Assembly: GCA_963601185.1 (NCBI GenBank)
Contig: CAVCEE010000009.1
Coordinates: 1-64,000 of the forward strand
Direction: 5' to 3'
Origin: Limisoma sp963601185
GTDB taxonomy: Bacteria > Bacteroidota > Bacteroidia > Bacteroidales > Muribaculaceae
DNA: 64,000 nucleotides
Shown here one piece after another: positions 61,423-64,000 of the stretch (the stretch's first letter is position 1; each line of letters opens with the position of its first letter). The notes below the pieces were generated by a model that worked only from the letters and a program-made list of their open reading frames with translations, did not search any database and was not told where the DNA came from. A program made the translations under genes and the position numbers.

Positions 61423-61463
61423 TAAAAACATCTGGAAGGAGTCCGGTATGTTCGCCTCCTTCC
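61423..61463 (-). terminator. Terminator of the ATP synthase operon after atpG
   Basis: On the minus strand GGAAGGAG (56-63 of the 61.4 kb block) pairs with CTCCTTCC (61434-61441), followed by ATGTTTTTAAT. It separates atpG from nuoI and suggests that nuoI-N has its own promoter in 61370-61430. Only a poor -7 match is seen there. Confidence 0.75.
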
Positions 61464-61481
61464 CGATGTCTGTTATCAAGT

Positions 61482-62357
61482 TTATTTCTCAACCTGGCCG
61501 CCGAGTATGTCGAGCAATTCTGTCGTGATACCCTGCTGGCGAAGTTTATTGTATTCCAATTGCAGAGACTCGTGCAACTTTTTGGCATTGTCGTTTGCAC
61601 TCTGCATTGCCATCACTCGCGCTGCCTGCTCAGAGGCGGCGTTCTGTCCAAACACTTCCTGCGTCATCGACAATACGTAGAGCGGAAGGATAGTGTTGTA
61701 GATGCGGTTGGCGTCGGGTTCGAAAAGATACGGACGGTTAGTAGGTCCGTCGGCGTTGCCGAAGGCCTCCGGCGAGACAGGCAACAGTTGCTGCACTGTC
61801 AGTCGCTGCTTGCCGGCCGACAAATATTTCATCGACACGACTTCTACCCGGTCGGTCTGACCGCCGACAAAATCGGCTTTCAATTTGTCGACAAGTTCCC
61901 GGATTTGGTCAATGCCCGATTTTGGGCCGGCTGAAGTGCGTACCACCTCTACCCCATCGTCTTCAAGCACCGTTGCCGCCTTGTCGAGTTTCTTGCCGAT
62001 CGGCACTACCGTCACCTTTACCGACGGATAGGCTTCACGCAACTCGTTGATGCGCTGCAACAGTCCTTTGAAGATGTTGATGTTGTAGGCGCCACACAGT
62101 CCCTCGTCGGAACCGAGTGTCACTAAGGTAACCGTCTTCACGTCGCGAACGTCAGTCAACTCCGAGGTATACTCGGCATCAGCCTGCATCAGGTTGCCCA
62201 TAATGCTCTGAAGTTGGTTCCGGAACGGCACCAAGCGGCTCAAGCCCTGTTCGGCCTTGTGCATCTTTGCCGACGAAATCATCTTCATTGCGCCGGTGAT
62301 TTTCTCCGACGACGCAACCGACCCGATTCTGCCTTTAAGTTCTCTTAACGTTGACAT
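61482..62357 (-). CDS. atpG: ATP synthase F1 gamma subunit
   Basis: Central rotor stalk of F1 ATP synthase, 291 residues. The N-terminal LKGRIGSVASSEKITGAMKM and C-terminal ARVMAMQSANDNAKKL and RQQGITTELLDI are the conserved coiled-coil ends, with SDEGLCGAYNINI in the middle. It follows atpA by 19 bases. Gene order atpH-atpA-atpG is that of Bacteroidota operons, where atpG is last. Confidence 0.95.
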   Translation of the reverse strand: MSTLRELKGRIGSVASSEKITGAMKMISSAKMHKAEQGLSRLVPFRNQLQSIMGNLMQADAEYTSELTDVRDVKTVTLVTLGSDEGLCGAYNINIFKGLLQRINELREAYPSVKVTVVPIGKKLDKAATVLEDDGVEVVRTSAGPKSGIDQIRELVDKLKADFVGGQTDRVEVVSMKYLSAGKQRLTVQQLLPVSPEAFGNADGPTNRPYLFEPDANRIYNTILPLYVLSMTQEVFGQNAASEQAARVMAMQSANDNAKKLHESLQLEYNKLRQQGITTELLDILGGQVEK

Positions 62358-62376
62358 TACCTATTCTCCGTTTCTT

Positions 62377-63954
62377 TTATTGAGCATATTTTGCAGACAC
62401 TGCCTTGGCTGTTTCTGTAAGCACGGCTTCCACCTCTGCGGTCAAGTTGCCGGCTTTCAGCACGTCAAGCACGTCGGCCTTGTGACCGGCTTGGAGCATC
62501 TGGATAAACTCTGTTTCAAACTCTGCAACCTTGTCCATCGGCACTGCCGACAAGAGTCCGCGCGTACCGCAATAAATCACGGCAATCTGCTCCTCTACAG
62601 CCATCGGATGATACTGTGGCTGAACGAGGAGTCGCTCGTTCTTGCGACCTTTATCGATTGTGCGCGCAGTGATTGGGTCGATGTCGCCACCAAACTTGGT
62701 GAACGATTCCAGCTCACGGAACTGCGCCTGGTCAATCTTCAACGTACCGGCAATTTTCTTCATCGCCTTAATCTGGGCGTTACCGCCGACACGCGACACT
62801 GAAATACCTACGTTTATTGCCGGACGGATACCGCTGTTGAACAATCCAGACTCAAGGAATATCTGACCGTCGGTGATTGAAATCACGTTGGTCGGGATAT
62901 ATGCCGACACGTCGCCGGCCTGAGTCTCGATGATTGGAAGCGCAGTGAGCGAGCCGCCGCCCTTAACGACTGGCTTCAAAGCAGCAGGAAGGTCGTTCAT
63001 GCTCTTTGCCACCTCGTCGTTGTCGATAATCTTCGCCGCACGCTCGAGCAGACGGGAGTGCAGATAGAAGATATCACCTGGGTAGGCTTCACGTCCCGAC
63101 GGACGCTTCAAAATCAGAGAAAGTTCACGGTAAGCCACCGCCTGCTTCGAGAGGTCGTCGTAGACAATGAGCGCATCGCGTCCACTGTCGCGGAAATACT
63201 CGCCGATAGCAGCACCGGCAAATGGAGAGTAGTAGCGCATAGCAGCCGAGTCGCTTGCCGAAGCGGCAACGACTACGGTGTAGTCCATAGCGCCGTACTT
63301 TTTCAATGTGCTTACCAACGTTGCAATCGAAGAGGCTTTCTGACCAATTGCCACATAGATGCAGTAAACCGGCTTGCCTTGCTCGAAATTCTGGCGTTGG
63401 TTGATAATAGTGTCGATAGCAATAGCTGTCTTTCCTACCTGACGGTCGCCGATGATAAGTTCGCGCTGACCGCGACCGATAGGCACCATAGAGTCGACAG
63501 CCTTCAATCCTGTTTGCAGCGGTTGCTTCACAGGCTGGCGGAAAATAACGCCAGGTGCTTTACGGTCGAGTGGCAGACGCATCAAATCGCCTTCGATAGG
63601 TCCACGACCGTCGACCGGTTCACCCAGGACGTTGATTACACGCCCCAATAGGCCTTCGCCTACTGGTATGGATGCGATTTCACCCGTACGGCGCACTGGC
63701 ATGTTTTCTGTCACTTCGTTGACTTTGTCAAGAAGGACAACGCCCACGTTGCTCTCTTCAAGGTTCATGGCCACACCCGTAGCACCGTTGTCGAACACAA
63801 CGAGCTCGTTTGCCTCCACGTTGTCGAGACCATAGACGTGAGCCACACCGTCGCCGACACTGAGCACTGTGCCAACCTCCTCAAACTGCGCCTTGCTTTT
63901 AAGGCCGTCGAGTTGCTGCTTCAGTATGTCTGAAATCTCACTTGGGTCAATCAT
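62377..63954 (-). CDS. atpA: ATP synthase F1 alpha subunit
   Basis: Regulatory nucleotide-binding subunit of F1, 525 residues. The P-loop GDRQVGKTAIAIDT, AFEQ-region equivalents, PAINVGISVSRVGG and the C-terminal helical domain are clear. The start is one base after the atpH stop. Confidence 0.97.
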   Translation of the reverse strand: MIDPSEISDILKQQLDGLKSKAQFEEVGTVLSVGDGVAHVYGLDNVEANELVVFDNGATGVAMNLEESNVGVVLLDKVNEVTENMPVRRTGEIASIPVGEGLLGRVINVLGEPVDGRGPIEGDLMRLPLDRKAPGVIFRQPVKQPLQTGLKAVDSMVPIGRGQRELIIGDRQVGKTAIAIDTIINQRQNFEQGKPVYCIYVAIGQKASSIATLVSTLKKYGAMDYTVVVAASASDSAAMRYYSPFAGAAIGEYFRDSGRDALIVYDDLSKQAVAYRELSLILKRPSGREAYPGDIFYLHSRLLERAAKIIDNDEVAKSMNDLPAALKPVVKGGGSLTALPIIETQAGDVSAYIPTNVISITDGQIFLESGLFNSGIRPAINVGISVSRVGGNAQIKAMKKIAGTLKIDQAQFRELESFTKFGGDIDPITARTIDKGRKNERLLVQPQYHPMAVEEQIAVIYCGTRGLLSAVPMDKVAEFETEFIQMLQAGHKADVLDVLKAGNLTAEVEAVLTETAKAVSAKYAQ

Positions 63955-63955
63955 T

Positions 63956-64000
63956 TTATTTCTTACTTAGAAGTTTTAAACGCAATTTTCTTAAATCATT
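63956..64000 (-). CDS. atpH: ATP synthase F1 delta subunit, C-terminal end (cut by the window edge)
   Basis: The last 14 codons and stop of a frame ending NDLRKLRLKLLSKK. The basic-hydrophobic ending RLKLLSK and the position one base before atpA identify the delta subunit, which links F1 to the peripheral stalk. Only this fragment lies in the window. Confidence 0.75.
   Translation of the reverse strand, partial: NDLRKLRLKLLSKK

Noticed and set aside
61370..61600. N-terminal extension of nuoI by 77 codons
   Set aside because: It runs through the atpG terminator and into atpG, and is unlike any NuoI N-terminus.

Overview
The window is a gene-dense stretch of chromosome from a member of the Bacteroidota, most likely order Bacteroidales. 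The evidence is a fused LpxC-FabZ protein, a serine palmitoyltransferase of the type used for bacterial sphingolipids, a pyrophosphate-dependent phosphofructokinase, an outer-membrane patatin fused to a barrel, and promoters with the Bacteroidota -7 box TAnnTTTG, usually with a TTTG or TTG about 19-20 bases upstream. I cannot fix the genus from sequence alone. No insertion sequence, prophage, CRISPR array or rRNA gene is visible.

Layout. 1-400: two serine tRNA genes on the minus strand sharing one promoter and one terminator. 0.5-4.1 kb: xseA, an outer-membrane Omp85-type barrel and a Crp/Fnr regulator. 4.3-9.3 kb: a plus-strand run of glycosyltransferase, NAD synthetase, kdsB and a catalytically dead M16 peptidase homologue. 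9.3-10.6 kb: a convergent Na+/H+ antiporter. 10.8-16.0 kb: pyrophosphate phosphofructokinase, then cdsA, purM and an MltF-like lytic transglycosylase. 16.0-27.9 kb, minus strand: a CBM9-like protein and LysE exporter; an electron-transfer operon (etfB, etfA, acyl-CoA dehydrogenase); glucokinase; and an overlapping run of dsbD, mazG, topB, a Nudix hydrolase and a small Cys-rich membrane protein.

27.9-28.9 kb is the most unusual part. A strong promoter is followed by a structured 110-base leader holding a six-codon open frame whose stop overlaps the start of an exported thioredoxin-fold protein lacking its CxxC. 28.9-33.4 kb: lon, a small helix-turn-helix protein and a DUF4301-type protein. 33.5-39.9 kb: a RelA/SpoT homologue with a ruined hydrolase site, an unknown lipoprotein, ftsY, rimO and an isochorismate synthase. 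39.9-43.2 kb: the lipid A operon lpxD, lpxC-fabZ, lpxA. 43.4-54.9 kb: serine palmitoyltransferase, dnaE-trxA, mutS2, and serB with the outer-membrane patatin. 55-64 kb, minus strand: the end of an ATP synthase operon (atpH fragment, atpA, atpG), then the membrane arm of complex I as nuoI-J-K-L-M-N without nuoA-H.

Themes are envelope construction (Kdo activation, lipid A, sphingolipid, phospholipid, outer-membrane barrels, murein turnover), respiratory energy conservation, and housekeeping DNA, RNA and protein maintenance. Many neighbouring genes overlap by 4-20 bases, which suggests translational coupling. Most of the window is ordinary core genome. The best candidates for new biology are the 28.2 kb leader with its micro-ORF, the hydrolase-dead alarmone synthetase with its coupled lipoprotein, the DUF4301 protein, and the split complex I locus.
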